64,000 nt of DNA from Ectobacillus funiculus (GCF_004138295.1 NZ_SCFM01000004.1:310001-374000), one strand, 5' to 3'. Positions 52,126-63,229 are shown, numbered from the stretch's first letter. The notes: generated by a model not told the origin, from the sequence alone. Translations and numbers: made by a program.

Positions 52126-52316
52126 TAGCTACTAAAGAAGCTAGAAAAAACACTATGGCTTTTATGCTTCTTTTTATAATGACCATGACCATAATGGTGA
52201 TGATTTCCATGATGGTGATGATTTCCATAATGATGGTGCTTCTTGTAATCACTGCTAGAATAAGAACGATATTTATGACTTTGTCCCAATAAGGCTTTAA
52301 GTAATTTCTTTAACAT
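52125..52316 (-). CDS. Histidine-rich small protein, 63 aa
   Basis: The first 12 residues form a basic amphipathic helix (MLKKLLKALLGQ). The rest is dominated by His, Tyr, Lys and Gly (YKKHHHYGNHHHHGNHHHYG). The His runs suggest metal binding, or an unstructured spore-coat-like role. GAGGTGAAGC precedes the ATG. It is the first gene of a three-gene set with the kinase and spo0M (stop/start overlap TAATG). Unrecognised family. Confidence 0.75.
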   Translation of the reverse strand: MLKKLLKALLGQSHKYRSYSSSDYKKHHHYGNHHHHGNHHHYGHGHYKKKHKSHSVFSSFFSS

Positions 52317-52435
52317 TGCTTCACCTCATTCTCACATTTGTCTCTATTATAACAGTTGTTAGAAGTCGAAGGTTGTTACAATTTCGTAAAACAGAAATGA
52401 AAAACGACGAGTGCAACCCGTCGCTACTTTCGCTG

Positions 52436-52612
52436 TTATTCTTCTTCCTCAAAAATTTCATCAATCATGCACTTTTCAAGTAAGTAATCAAATGTGATAT
52501 CTGCCAGCTCCTCCATTTCCTCCGGCTCTGGCACGTATCCCCTTCGGATTAATTGATTGTAAAAGAATTCGGCAATCTCTTCCGTATCAATGACCACTTC
52601 AATTTCTTTCAC
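52436..52612 (-). CDS. yozD: YozD-like small protein
   Basis: Acidic helical peptide (58 aa) with VVIDTEEIAEFFYNQLIRRG and ELADITFDYLLEKCMID, matching B. subtilis YozD as I remember it. Function unknown. I choose GTG at 52612, which gives the family N-terminus KEIEVVIDTEE and has AAAGGGG 8 bases upstream; earlier starts are too close to that site. Confidence 0.8.
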   Translation of the reverse strand: MKEIEVVIDTEEIAEFFYNQLIRRGYVPEPEEMEELADITFDYLLEKCMIDEIFEEEE

Positions 52613-52768
52613 ATTCATCACCCCTTTATTTCTGTTTTATGAGGGAAAATGAAATTTATGTGTACAAACGAAAAAACATTTTTTTAATTGGCTTAGTATG
52701 TACCAGTCATATCAAACCATGCCTGTGCATACCCATGTAGTACAAGCTATTAAAGGGGGAACGATGTT

Positions 52769-52951
52769 GTGGAAAAAAATAGCATGATTGACTGGAAAGC
52801 AGAGGAAGACACATCACGTCTGACCGTATTTGCTAATGAACACTTCGATATGTGGACCGATCGTATGATAAAAGCTCTCGTTATCTTTTTAACTATAGTG
52901 GGCATACCCTTCACAATACATGTGTTATTGCAATTTCTCTTCTCTCTCTAA
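52769..52951 (+). CDS. Small membrane protein, 60 aa
   Basis: Single-span peptide: a charged N-terminal half (DWKAEEDTSRLTVFANEHFD) followed by one membrane helix (ALVIFLTIVGIPFTIHVLLQ). It starts at GTG with AAAGGGGG 9 bases upstream. I do not recognise it. It is the only plus-strand gene in this stretch. Confidence 0.65.
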   Translation: MEKNSMIDWKAEEDTSRLTVFANEHFDMWTDRMIKALVIFLTIVGIPFTIHVLLQFLFSL

Positions 52952-52957
52952 ACATGA

Positions 52958-53620
52958 TTACTTCTTTTTGGTTAGTTTTGTTAAGTAACTGAGAACCAAA
53001 TCCATCACAATTTTGTACTCTTCATCTTGAAATGTGTGATACAGCTCTCTATAATCATTATATACATCAAGTAAGCCATTAATAATTTCTGTACGGTTGG
53101 TTTTAATTCCAACACGTTTAGAATTATTGACAGATTTGAGTTTTTCAAGGTCGAGCTTGTTAATACCTGTTTTGTCATTTTTCAGCTTCTTTAATATACT
53201 ATTTGCCGCTTGAGCATTTGCTAGGAGTGTAAGATCAGATTCGTCCGCCTCGAGCCACTCACCGTCTGTAATGCGAGACAACTCATAAATTGTATCTTCC
53301 CATGCATCATTTTTATAACGCCAAACTTCCGTACGATAGCCAACTACCCGAAATACATCTTTTTCATATCCAGTTACCTGGACAAGATCACCGAAGGTAA
53401 ACTTATAATGCAGTTCAATCCATTCTTTTTCCACATTCCGTCCCTCATAATCTGTTATTAGTTGTAATGTATGCTCCACGTAAATACCATCGTGATTATT
53501 CACTTCATATAGATATACACCATCGAGCATCTTTACGTTCGTAATTTTGCCAACGGTTCCATACAATGTAATCACGACTATATCGCCAATGCTATATTTA
53601 GGTTGTTTTTTCTTAGTCAA
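52958..53620 (-). CDS. yodN: YodN-like hypothetical protein
   Basis: Soluble protein (220 aa). The N-terminal half has two or three SH3-like beta modules (YSIGDIVVITLYGTVGKITN, FTFGDLVQVTGYEKDVFRVV), and the C-terminal half is helical (INGLLDVYNDYRELYH). It lies between yozD-like and yozE-like genes, the position of yodN in B. subtilis; the name is given by synteny. TTG at 53620 is chosen for AAAGGAG 9 bases upstream; the longer frame to 53710 has no ribosome site. Confidence 0.7.
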   Translation of the reverse strand: MTKKKQPKYSIGDIVVITLYGTVGKITNVKMLDGVYLYEVNNHDGIYVEHTLQLITDYEGRNVEKEWIELHYKFTFGDLVQVTGYEKDVFRVVGYRTEVWRYKNDAWEDTIYELSRITDGEWLEADESDLTLLANAQAANSILKKLKNDKTGINKLDLEKLKSVNNSKRVGIKTNRTEIINGLLDVYNDYRELYHTFQDEEYKIVMDLVLSYLTKLTKKK

Positions 53621-53740
53621 TGTATTTCTCTCCTTTTGTGAGTCGTGATTGAAGAGTGCTGTGACGATAACAGTATATGCGCTCGCTGCGAAAACGCTTA
53701 TTATACACACGTATGTAAAAAAGAATTTTTCGATTTTTTC

Positions 53741-53874
53741 TAAAGAAAACTCGCCGATTGGCGAGCCCTGTTCTTGGGCGAAGACAGAGGCGTAGTTGCA
53801 CTTACACTTTGTTCCTAAAATTTCCTGCTACGTCGAATTTGCTTCTGGCTGGAAATTTATGCTTTCCTACAGTG
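53741..53874 (+). repeat. 134-bp repeat, tandem unit 1 of 2
   Basis: Exactly 134 bases, starting TAAAGAAAACTCGCCGATTG and ending GCTTTCCTACAGTG. The CTCGCCGATTGGCGAG hairpin is perfect. It lies between yodN-like and yozE-like genes. Confidence 0.95.
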
Positions 53875-54009
53875 TAAAGAAAACTCGCCGATTGGCGAGC
53901 CCTGCTTCCCGGGCGAAGACAGAGACAGCGTTGTCCTTACACCTCCTTAAAATTTCCACATATATCCAATTGTCTTCCGACTAAAAATTTATACTTCTTA
54001 AAGTGTAAA
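53875..54009 (+). repeat. 134-bp repeat, tandem unit 2 of 2
   Basis: Joined to unit 1 at TAAAG. The first hairpin is perfect, the second half has diverged (TTGTCCTTACACC, TATACTTCTTAAAGTGTAAA). Confidence 0.92.
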
Positions 54010-54043
54010 AAAACAGCACACTCTCTTACCGGAGTGTGCTGTT

Positions 54044-54259
54044 TTATGCTTCTGTAACATAATAATCCCATGCTTCATCAAATATAGCCATAGTCAGCAA
54101 TAGGCCGCTTAACTCGAGATATGAGCTAATTTCGTCATAATCTGATGATTGCTTCGGAAAGCTATAGTCTTCATAAATTTTAGTTGCAAGCTGCGTCATA
54201 CTGTCTGTTTTACGACCATCCCTGTATTTCATCATGTAATGATAGAATGACTTATTCAT
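54044..54259 (-). CDS. yozE: YozE family protein (UPF0346)
   Basis: Small SAM-like helical protein (71 aa). SFYHYMMKYRDGRKTDSMTQ, YEDYSFPKQSSDYDEISSYL and AIFDEAWDYY match the YozE family, whose role is unknown. AAAGGAG precedes the ATG. Synteny with yozD and yodN supports the name. Confidence 0.92.
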   Translation of the reverse strand: MNKSFYHYMMKYRDGRKTDSMTQLATKIYEDYSFPKQSSDYDEISSYLELSGLLLTMAIFDEAWDYYVTEA

Positions 54260-54416
54260 AGAAATTCTCTCCTTTTTTGTTTACTTATTATACATGCCGT
54301 CCAAGAAAAAAACTAGCATGTATGATGAGGAACAAAAATCGTTCTTGCTTAACGGATACAACTGTCTAGCTGTTATCGATATAATTGTTGCTCCTTTCAA
54401 GCATATATGTAGATAA

Positions 54417-54443
54417 CTGCGCCAAGCAAACAGCTTGGCGCAG
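54417..54443. terminator. Hairpin after clpE
   Basis: The stem CTGCGCCAAG with its perfect complement surrounds a 7-base loop, 10 bases after the clpE stop. There is no strong T-run on the minus strand. Confidence 0.6.
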
Positions 54444-54453
54444 CATTTTATCA

Positions 54454-56562
54454 TTATAATTTCGCAACTTGAAGATTACCACCTGCTGCGAACACACGAA
54501 TACCCTCCACATTATCCTCCAAAAGAAGATCTGCTACAGCATCTTCTATCTTTTCCTGCATAACGCGGCGCAACGGACGCGCACCGAATGCTGGATGATA
54601 GCCGATTTCAGCAATTATTTGCATTGCTTCTTCTTCCACAGCCAGTTCAATGTGCTGTTCATTTAGATTCTCTTGTAGTTCCTTAAATAGAAGTCGAACA
54701 ATCCTCACTAGGCTTTCTCGTTCCAAATGATTGAATGGAATGATTCCATCAAAACGGTTCAAAAATTCCGGTTTAAAATAAGCAGTTAAGGAATCTAGGA
54801 GATTGCTATACTGCTCTTGTCTGGATGCAGCAAATCCAACAGTTGCTTTTTTATCAGTCACACCTGCGTTGCTTGTCATAATAATGATTGTATCCTTAAA
54901 GTTAACAGTGCGCCCCTGACTATCCGTCAAGCGACCGTCTTCTAATATTTGCAGGAACATATGCTGTACATCTGGATGTGCTTTTTCAATCTCATCAAGC
55001 AGAATAAGACTATACGGCTTTCTTCGGATCTTCTCAGTCAACTGACCTGCTTCCTCATGACCAACATAGCCTGGTGGAGAACCGATTAGCTTAGAGACAG
55101 AATGTTTCTCCATGTACTCACTCATATCAAGACGAATCATCGCTTCTCGATCACCAAATACTTCCTCTGCCAGCGTTTTAGCAAGTTCTGTTTTCCCAAC
55201 CCCTGTTGGCCCTACAAATAGGAAGGAGGCTGTCGGTCTTGTTTTAGATTTTAGACCAGCCCGGCCGCGGCGTACAGCCTTTGCCACCTTCTCGACAGCT
55301 TGCTCCTGCCCAATTACTCTCTCTGTTAGACGCTGCTGTAGAGTTTGCAGCTTTTGTTGTTCCTGCTGCTGTAGCTTACTTACAGGAATACCCGTTTTTT
55401 CTTCAATAATATGTTCAATATCCTGCACGGTTACAACTGCATCTGATTGCTCTGCGCTTTGTAATTTTTCAAGTAAGCTCTTTTCCTCATCGCGAAGCTG
55501 AGCTGCTTTCTCATAATCTTCTTTCTCCGTCGCTTTCGCTTTTTCCGCACGAACATGATTTAATGCTAGCTCAAGACTTGCTGCCTCCTTATTGCCTCCG
55601 CGCAGATTCACTTTTGAACCAGCTTCATCCAGGAGATCAATCGCTTTATCTGGCAAATAACGGTCCTGAATATAACGATTCGAAAGCATTACGCATGCTT
55701 GGATAACCTCATTCGGAATCTGAACTTGATGATAACGCTCATACTGCTCTTTCAAGCCCATTAAAATCGAAATGGCCTCCTTTACAGATGGCTCATTTAC
55801 CATAACGGGTTGAAAGCGTCTCTCTAATGCCGCATCCTTTTCAATGACACGATACTCCTTCAAAGTCGTTGCACCAATAACCTGGAGCTCACCGCGTGCC
55901 AATGCTGGTTTTAAAATATTCCCCGCATCCATGGAACCTTGAGCAGAGCCCGCCCCTACAATTGTGTGAATTTCATCAATAAACAAAATGATGTTATCGT
56001 TTCGCTGCAGCTCCTCGATCAATTGCTTCATACGCTGCTCGAATTGCCCGCGAACCCCTGTATCAGACACTAAGGAAGCAACATCCAGTACGTAAACTTC
56101 CTTATTCCGCAATTTAGCTGGAACCTTTCCTTCGACAATGCGCATCGCTAATCCCTCTGCAATCGCAGTCTTACCAACACCAGGTTCCCCAATTAATACA
56201 GGGTTATTTTTATTTCTTCGATTCAAGATCTCAATAACTCGATCAATTTCCTTCTCTCGGCCAATAACAGGATCAATACGGCCACGTTTTGCTGCGTCGC
56301 TTAAATTGCGTGCGATTTGTCCAAGCAAACCGCTTTCCTTTACTGCTTGTCCCTTTTCTTCTTCCATATTCGGCATTCCTTTTGATGCGCCTCCTTCAAA
56401 TAGATTAAAGAATCCACCAAATGGATTTCCTCCCATTGAGAATACGCTCTGTCTTTCCTTTTCATAGCAAGCATGACAGAGATGCTTTTCACTTTTTTGA
56501 CCATTTACGCGAATATTTACTAATACAGCAGCCATTTGTTGACCACATGCTTGACATTTCAT
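54454..56562 (-). CDS. clpE: ATP-dependent Clp protease ATPase ClpE
   Basis: Hsp100 unfoldase (702 aa) that feeds substrates to ClpP under heat or disulfide stress. An N-terminal zinc finger (Cys3, Cys6, Cys29, Cys32) distinguishes ClpE from ClpC. Two AAA domains follow, with Walker A loops [15 protein letters not shown] and [15 protein letters not shown], and a UVR-like coiled coil between them ([20 protein letters not shown]). AAAGGAG precedes the ATG. A CtsR operator lies 50-75 bases upstream. Confidence 0.97.
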   Translation of the reverse strand: MKCQACGQQMAAVLVNIRVNGQKSEKHLCHACYEKERQSVFSMGGNPFGGFFNLFEGGASKGMPNMEEEKGQAVKESGLLGQIARNLSDAAKRGRIDPVIGREKEIDRVIEILNRRNKNNPVLIGEPGVGKTAIAEGLAMRIVEGKVPAKLRNKEVYVLDVASLVSDTGVRGQFEQRMKQLIEELQRNDNIILFIDEIHTIVGAGSAQGSMDAGNILKPALARGELQVIGATTLKEYRVIEKDAALERRFQPVMVNEPSVKEAISILMGLKEQYERYHQVQIPNEVIQACVMLSNRYIQDRYLPDKAIDLLDEAGSKVNLRGGNKEAASLELALNHVRAEKAKATEKEDYEKAAQLRDEEKSLLEKLQSAEQSDAVVTVQDIEHIIEEKTGIPVSKLQQQEQQKLQTLQQRLTERVIGQEQAVEKVAKAVRRGRAGLKSKTRPTASFLFVGPTGVGKTELAKTLAEEVFGDREAMIRLDMSEYMEKHSVSKLIGSPPGYVGHEEAGQLTEKIRRKPYSLILLDEIEKAHPDVQHMFLQILEDGRLTDSQGRTVNFKDTIIIMTSNAGVTDKKATVGFAASRQEQYSNLLDSLTAYFKPEFLNRFDGIIPFNHLERESLVRIVRLLFKELQENLNEQHIELAVEEEAMQIIAEIGYHPAFGARPLRRVMQEKIEDAVADLLLEDNVEGIRVFAAGGNLQVAKL

Positions 56563-56613
56563 ATCACGCCACTCCTTTTCTCTATATATCCATCTATTAA
56601 AATGAAAGTCGTT

Positions 56614-56636
56614 TTTGACTTTGACTATCTTTGACC
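56614..56636 (-). promoter_or_regulatory. CtsR operator of clpE
   Basis: On the minus strand the sequence reads GGTCAAA-GAT-AGTCAAA, an exact match to the CtsR heptad direct repeat (RGTCAAA-NAN-RGTCAAA), and a third GTCAAA follows at once. It lies 52-74 bases upstream of clpE, so the gene should be repressed by CtsR until heat stress. Confidence 0.88.
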
Positions 56637-56697
56637 TTATGTGTAGTCTATTTTAATGATTTTATAATAATTATCAACTGGTATTTTCTGCAACTCC

Positions 56698-56725
56698 AAA
56701 AACCTCCCTATATGTGGGAGGTTTT
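56698..56725. terminator. Terminator of the sspH-like gene
   Basis: The stem AAAACCTCCC/GGGAGGTTTT with an 8-base loop lies between the sspH-like stop and the clpE promoter. Confidence 0.75.
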
Positions 56726-56784
56726 GCTTGCTATTCTGGTAATGAAATAAGTTGTCTCGATATGAAGGATCTACAGGCTTTCCT

Positions 56785-56964
56785 TTAATACTCGACTAAA
56801 TGATCTACCATCACATTTTGCTTCTTTTCTGGCTGATCAAGAGGATAAATTGTAGCAGTTCCATTTTGCTCATCTACCTTCTCGATATAAATTTGATGAC
56901 CATCAAACGTTACATTTGCCATAACTGGTGAAGCTGCAATGTCTTTTGCACGTTGCTTATCCAT
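56785..56964 (-). CDS. sspH: Small acid-soluble spore protein, H type
   Basis: 59-aa spore core protein on the minus strand. It begins MDKQRAKDIAASPVMANVTF, then DGHQIYIEKVDEQNG and ATIYPLDQPEKKQNVMV, which matches the H-type SASP family (SspH). These minor proteins accumulate in the forespore under sigma-F or sigma-G in B. subtilis. AAGGGGGG precedes the ATG. I located it by translating the gap directly. Confidence 0.9.
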   Translation of the reverse strand: MDKQRAKDIAASPVMANVTFDGHQIYIEKVDEQNGTATIYPLDQPEKKQNVMVDHLVEY

Positions 56965-57310
56965 GTAATGTCCCCCCTTATGATTTGATACCTGTTATAG
57001 TCTTTTCACAACATGTGCTTGTTATTCTTATTTGAAGGAGAAGCTGCGGAAAAAAATCTACGGAGACTGCTGAAGAAAATAAATTGTGGATATACCACTC
57101 AATAATTAATTAACACATTGGTCCTATTAGGTTCATCCCGACTAAGACTGGACACAAAAAATCCTGATTCTTACTTACTAATAAGGGAAGCAGGATTTTT
57201 CCAAAAAACTATTCAGTATGGGAGCTTTTGTTATTAAGACTACCGTACGGCCTATATTGGGATCATCTCATTCAGAAAAATGAACATTACCTCATTTATA
57301 AAATATAAGA
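56965..57310. other. Intergenic region between sspH-like and bglA genes
   Basis: About 345 bases. It holds a hairpin at 57157-57200 and the sspH ribosome site (AAGGGGGG). A forespore promoter for sspH is expected here, but I cannot point to a clear one. No further gene is seen. Confidence 0.5.
57157..57200 (-). terminator. Terminator-like hairpin after the glucosidase gene
   Basis: The arms AAAAATCCTG and CAGGATTTTT are perfect, with a loop that can form a short CTTA/TAAG inner stem. It lies 111 bases downstream of the minus-strand gene. Confidence 0.6.
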
Positions 57311-59061
<1,751 letters not shown>

Positions 59062-59701
59062 ATGAAGAAATTATTATTGATTTATTTTGTTATTTCCGCT
59101 AACCATACTGGCTGAACCAATTGGTGCCGTGGCTCAACCACAAGAACATTGCATTAGCCAATCTGAGGTAAAATTCGAAAATGAATTCAGGAAACTTTGG
59201 ATTGATCATGTATTGTGGACGAGTAATTATATTACAAGTGCAACAACAGCAGGGGCAGAAGACCAAAAGCAGGTGTTGTCAAGACTGCTGAAAAATCAAG
59301 AAGATATTGGGAATGCTGTGAAGCCGGTCTACGGGGAAAAGGCAGGGAACAAACTTACGGAGTTGCTTAAGGAACATATTATTATTGCCGGCAAGATTGT
59401 AGACGCGGCTAAAGCCGGAAAGAAAGCCTTGGTGAATCAGCTAAACAAAGAATGGTATAAAAATGCTGATGATATAGCAGCGTTCCTTAGCAGTGCCAAC
59501 CCTTATTTAAAAAATGAAAATCTAAAAAAGTTGCTGTATATGCATCTAAAATTGGTGACAAATGACTTATCTGCAAGCTTAGCAAAGGATTGGAATGCAA
59601 GAATCGTTGCGATTGATGAAGGGGTCTCACATATAATCCTAATGGCAGATACTATCTCCGCGGGAGTTGTGAAGCAATTTCCGCAGAAGTTTAATAAATA
59701 A
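59062..59701 (+). pseudogene. Secreted protein with frameshift in the signal peptide
   Basis: A strong ribosome site (GGAAGGAG) precedes ATG 59062, which starts MKKLLLIYFVIS but hits a stop at codon 18. The mature protein (about 190 aa) continues in the next frame from about 59087, LFPLTILAEPIGAVA, so a one-base frameshift splits the signal peptide. The mature part (KLWIDHVLWTSNYI, NQEDIGNAVKPVYGEKAGNK, HIIIAGKIVDAAKAG) belongs to a helical family found in Bacillus, sometimes mislabelled acetylglutamate kinase. It is either a recent pseudogene or a sequence error. The terminator behind it is intact. Confidence 0.75.
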
Positions 59702-59705
59702 TCTT

Positions 59706-59736
59706 AAGAATCTCCAGTAGAGTGCTGGAGATTCTT
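59706..59736 (+). terminator. Terminator of the frameshifted gene
   Basis: The stem AAGAATCTCCAG/CTGGAGATTCTT with a 7-base loop is followed by TTT directly after the stop codon. Confidence 0.8.
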
Positions 59737-59799
59737 TAAAATTTCCAACTACGTCGAATTGGCTTCCAGCTAGAAATTTATACCTTCTTAAAGTGGAAA
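59736..59799 (+). repeat. 134-bp repeat, 3' half only
   Basis: From TAAAATTTCCAACTACGTCG to TATACCTTCTTAAAGTGG, matching the right half of the repeat. It abuts the terminator stem. Confidence 0.8.
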
Positions 59800-59801
59800 A
59801 T

Positions 59802-59832
59802 AGGCGTATCCAGCAAAGTGTTGATACGCCTT
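59802..59832. terminator. Hairpin between convergent genes
   Basis: The stem AGGCGTATC/GATACGCCT with a 12-base loop, preceded by AAAAT and followed by TAAAG. Confidence 0.5.
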
Positions 59833-59903
59833 AAAGCTGCATTGTGAAACAACATGTGTCGTCGCATTAGTAATACTTATCTTCAGTTATTTTCAATTCA
59901 ATA

Positions 59904-60680
59904 TTACATATTAGCCTTTTTCTTTCTTCGCCCCATTCGGGTTTCTCTAGTTTCTTCATGGATAAACTCTGTTTCTATATCTTGTTTCTCTTCTGCTGAT
60001 CCATACTGCTCCATATTCTCCTCTTGCCTCGAGTCATGCAAGCGGGTTGTTTGCTGTACCGGGGATTCATATCGACGAGATTTTGATACTTTAATACCAA
60101 ACTTCGGTAGACTCGGAATAGGAATTGTAATATTCCATCCCTTTCGCTGTTTTTTCTGTTTCGGTTTATTCGGTTTCCGCCCCTTTTCGCGTTTAGGAGA
60201 AGGTTTTGTTATATGTCCCAGCCATCCCCCAAATAAAAATCCAATCCCGAATGGCAGCAAATATATTTGTTCTGACGTAGTTACATACATAATATGCTGC
60301 AGTGCTTCTAACGAACCGACCTGTTTTACATCCCATAATAAGAATGCCCATAATCCAAGCAATCCTATCGTAATCGCATACGTACGAAACCGGAACAAAA
60401 ATGGGATAATAGCAATACATGCCGAGATTTTCATATTTTCCAAGAGGAAACTTGTCGTTATATACGGGTTTCGAAGCAATAACAAGAATGTAATAAATAC
60501 AGCATATGCTATCCAGCTAAATACTCGCCAATTGGTTTGTTTAGCGAAATAACTTCCCAAACTAATGAAAAATAACAGTCCTCCCACAACTAGTGATAAT
60601 GTAAGAGGGAATTGTTTCATAACACCTGCAATTGGAAACAGGCAGCTGAGTACCATTAACAGTACATCCAGTTTCTTCAC
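59904..60680 (-). CDS. Membrane protein of unknown function, 258 aa
   Basis: About five N-terminal membrane helices (VLLMVLSCLFPIAGVM, LTLSLVVGGLLFFISLG, FSWIAYAVFITFLLLL, YAITIGLLGLWAFLLW, YLLPFGIGFLFGGWLG) are followed by about 100 residues of highly basic then acidic, probably disordered cytosolic tail (KREKGRKPNKPKQKKQRKG). It starts at GTG with GGAG 4 bases upstream. I do not recognise the family. It stands alone. Confidence 0.7.
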   Translation of the reverse strand: MKKLDVLLMVLSCLFPIAGVMKQFPLTLSLVVGGLLFFISLGSYFAKQTNWRVFSWIAYAVFITFLLLLRNPYITTSFLLENMKISACIAIIPFLFRFRTYAITIGLLGLWAFLLWDVKQVGSLEALQHIMYVTTSEQIYLLPFGIGFLFGGWLGHITKPSPKREKGRKPNKPKQKKQRKGWNITIPIPSLPKFGIKVSKSRRYESPVQQTTRLHDSRQEENMEQYGSAEEKQDIETEFIHEETRETRMGRRKKKANM

Positions 60681-60773
60681 ACTTCTCCATTCCTTTCAAG
60701 TTACTATCTGTCCTACTTTTACATTATAAAGAATTTCGAAGTAATTTTCTTATCTTTTCTATAATTTTATATT

Positions 60774-60967
60774 TGTGGGCGTAAAACCACGATACCTTTA
60801 GGGTCGTGGTGGTTCACTGTTATCTAGATCTATGGTCTTTTCTGCTTTCATTTTCCCTAATAATCGGTATGACAAACGATTCGGCTCAAGCGCAAAAGCA
60901 ATAGCCCTTTGTCAACATATCTATCGCTACGACACCATCCCATCCCTAAAGGAATGGGTTTTCACGC
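60774..60967 (-). mobile_element. IS200/IS605-derived mini-element
   Basis: About 195 bp with two hairpin ends: CCCATCCCTAAAGGAATGGG (60939-60958) and CCACGA/TCGTGG with CCTAAAGG (about 60786-60812). These are the subterminal palindromes typical of IS200/IS605 elements. On the minus strand a remnant reading frame inside (LEPNRLSYRLLGKMK, ending at a TAA in the hairpin) looks like the tail of a lost ORF. There is no transposase. It inserted into, or replaced the end of, the GAF-PAS gene. Confidence 0.75.
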
Positions 60968-62696
60968 TTCGTTGGCCGCTTCCAGTTCTCTCGAACGCAG
61001 CCTTATAATAGGTCGGGAGAATGACATCAACTTTTGTTCCTTTCCCCAGTTCACTATTTTTTTTGCCATAATAAGGAACATTCTCAAACTGAAAATAAGA
61101 AAGAGCAGAATCGTTCGCTTCAAGCCATCTTCCTTCACCATCTTTAAGGATAACCACGTCAGGCATCGCATTAATTAAAGTACGTAATCGTTTCTCGCTT
61201 TCTTTCAATGCTTCTTCCATTCGTTTATGCTCCGTAATATCCCTTAAGATGGATACGAAAGCTGTCACATTTCCTTTCGCATTTACAATTGGGGAAACAA
61301 AGCTGCTAACATCAATAAGACTTCCATCTTTTCGTTGCCTAATCGTTTCAAACGACATCACATGCCTGTTATTCACTATTTTTTGAAGGATTTCTGTATA
61401 TTTGGCAACTAAAAAACTGGGAATGATAGGTTTTTTTCTTCCTATTACTTCTTGTTCAGTCCAGCCAAAGACTTCTTCAAATGCTTGATTCACTTTTATG
61501 ACATTATGCTTTAAGTCGAAAATAATAATAGAATCCACCGTATTTTTAAGGAATAAGTCCAATTGTTGTCTGGTCGATTTCAAATCTTCTTCTATTTGCT
61601 TATTTTTGGTAATGTCTTTTACACTTCCATAAACTCCAACAATCTCGTTGTCTATGAAAATAGGGAAATTATTTACCTCTAAATCTATTCGGTATCCATT
61701 TTTGTGCCTAATCGCCACCTCATATTCCTGCTGCTTTCCTTTCATTGTTTTTTCTAAATATTCCATTCCCCTTTCCAGGGATTCTGGAAGAAATAGTGAT
61801 GGAAGCGAAATCTCTTGAAGCTCTTTAACCGTATAACCAATCATTCTTTCCAAAGCCGGATTCACATCCAATAAATTTGCCTGTAAATCACAAGAATAGA
61901 TTCCGTCAGGATTATGATCAAAGAGAGATTTATAAAAATCGGGCAACTGAATCAATTTTTTCTCCACAGCTTGTTTCTTATCATTAAGATTGCGGATTAT
62001 AGCCCCGCTATTTAAGCTATTTGTACTTGATAAAGATGGAAGCGTTGCATCCATCACACCTGTGAAGGAAGATTTTGCAGCAAAGTATATGCCCTTAAAA
62101 CTTGTTAAGGTTGGAGGAATAACATAAACAATGGCACCGATAGGCATTCCTCCATAGATATACGGGGTTAGCTCAAAACGCCAGGTCCCATTTAAATGTT
62201 CACATTCCCCATACATCCTTGACGTTAAGGGTAATGATCGAGAAGGAATGCTGATCAAGAAATGGTTCGAATCAATCAAAGCTTGTTCATATAATAAAGG
62301 CGATGCTTTCATCACCTTCCCTCCTCGATCTAAAACGGCTAAACAGGACTTTGACTGCCAAGAAATATTTCTGCTTTGATAATATTTGAGCAGCTTAAAT
62401 CGTTCCCACTTTACTTGCTTGCGCAGCATCCCATTTACATCTTGTGCCGCTGAAGCTACGACTGATAAAATATGAGGATGGTTGACTGCCCATAGCCCTG
62501 CCATGTTAATGACTCCCAAAGTTTTTTGGGTAGCTGGATCACGGATAGGAGCAGCTGAAAATGTCCACTTTTGTAACTCTTGGCAAAAATGTTCTCCAGC
62601 AAACACTTGAATCGGAGAACCGATAACAATTGCTGTTCCAATCGCATTCGTACCTGCGTTATGTTCTGCCCAAGATGAACCAGCGACAAAATTCAT
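60927..62696 (-). pseudogene. GAF-PAS-PAS-PAS sensor, truncated at both ends
   Basis: 589 codons. The frame begins inside a GAF domain of the AcoR type (SSWAEHNAGTNAIGTAI, ELQKWTFSAAPIRDP). It continues with a linker and three PAS domains (FDHNPDGIYSCDLQANLLDV, LKNTVDSIIIFDLKHNVIKV, INAMPDVVILKDGEGRWLEA) with PAC segments. The first half of the GAF domain is missing and no ribosome site precedes the ATG. The last 14 codons are encoded by the IS200/IS605-like end, so the third PAS and the output domain (kinase, GGDEF or sigma-54 ATPase) are lost. A shortened functional protein is unlikely but not excluded. Confidence 0.8.
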
Positions 62697-62909
62697 ATCT
62701 TGGAATATATATAATATATCTGGAAAATATTACTTGAGATGTCGTTTCAAATCCTCATAGAAATTCTCTCGTGGCCCGATGCAGCATCCCTCTTTTGCCA
62801 ACAGCCGAGAGGAATGCTTTTATTTGTCTTAACACACAGATATTGTCCACTAATACATTTTTTAAAAATTAAAGCCCTGATCTTCTAAATGCTAGGCAGG
62901 AAACAGAAG

Positions 62910-63155
62910 TTATGAGAAGTTATGTTTTGTTACAAATATTAGAAAAGAGCGCCTAAAACAGCGCCCTGAGTAGTATTGTCTCTTTCGAAAATTCAAATAA
63001 TCATTCCAAGGTTCTTTGTAGATGTTCAAATTACTATTACATTCAGAATCAACAATTTCTTTAAGCAGGTTTGTCGTCTCTATTACGATTTTCTCTTGTT
63101 CATTGCTTTGCTCAATTATCTTTAAAATTATTTTTGTTACTCGTTTATTCTTCAA
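62910..63155 (-). CDS. Hypothetical protein, 81 aa, doubtful
   Basis: The first 57 residues are helical and hydrophilic (TKIILKIIEQSNEQEKIVIE). The last 20 (GRCFRRSFLIF) are read through a hairpin that resembles a terminator (GAGCGCC/GGGCGCT around 62945-62965). The frame may therefore be shifted near its end. It starts at TTG with only a weak AGG upstream. Unrecognised. Confidence 0.35.
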   Translation of the reverse strand: MKNKRVTKIILKIIEQSNEQEKIVIETTNLLKEIVDSECNSNLNIYKEPWNDYLNFRKRQYYSGRCFRRSFLIFVTKHNFS

Positions 63156-63229
63156 AAATACCTAAATTCATTTTCTGTAGCTGAGGGCATTTAATTGCTT
63201 TACCTTGATGGCGATGTGGCCCTACCCTA

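Noticed and set aside
59854-60552. 232-codon plus-strand frame
   Set aside because: It is antisense to a membrane protein gene with clear helices and a ribosome site; the frame is Cys/Ser/Phe-rich, typical of a shadow.
62700-62830. Open frames with ordinary-looking peptides upstream of the GAF-PAS remnant (about 26 codons ending in HLK)
   Set aside because: Too short, no ribosome site and no family match I can support; the three frames are about equally open.
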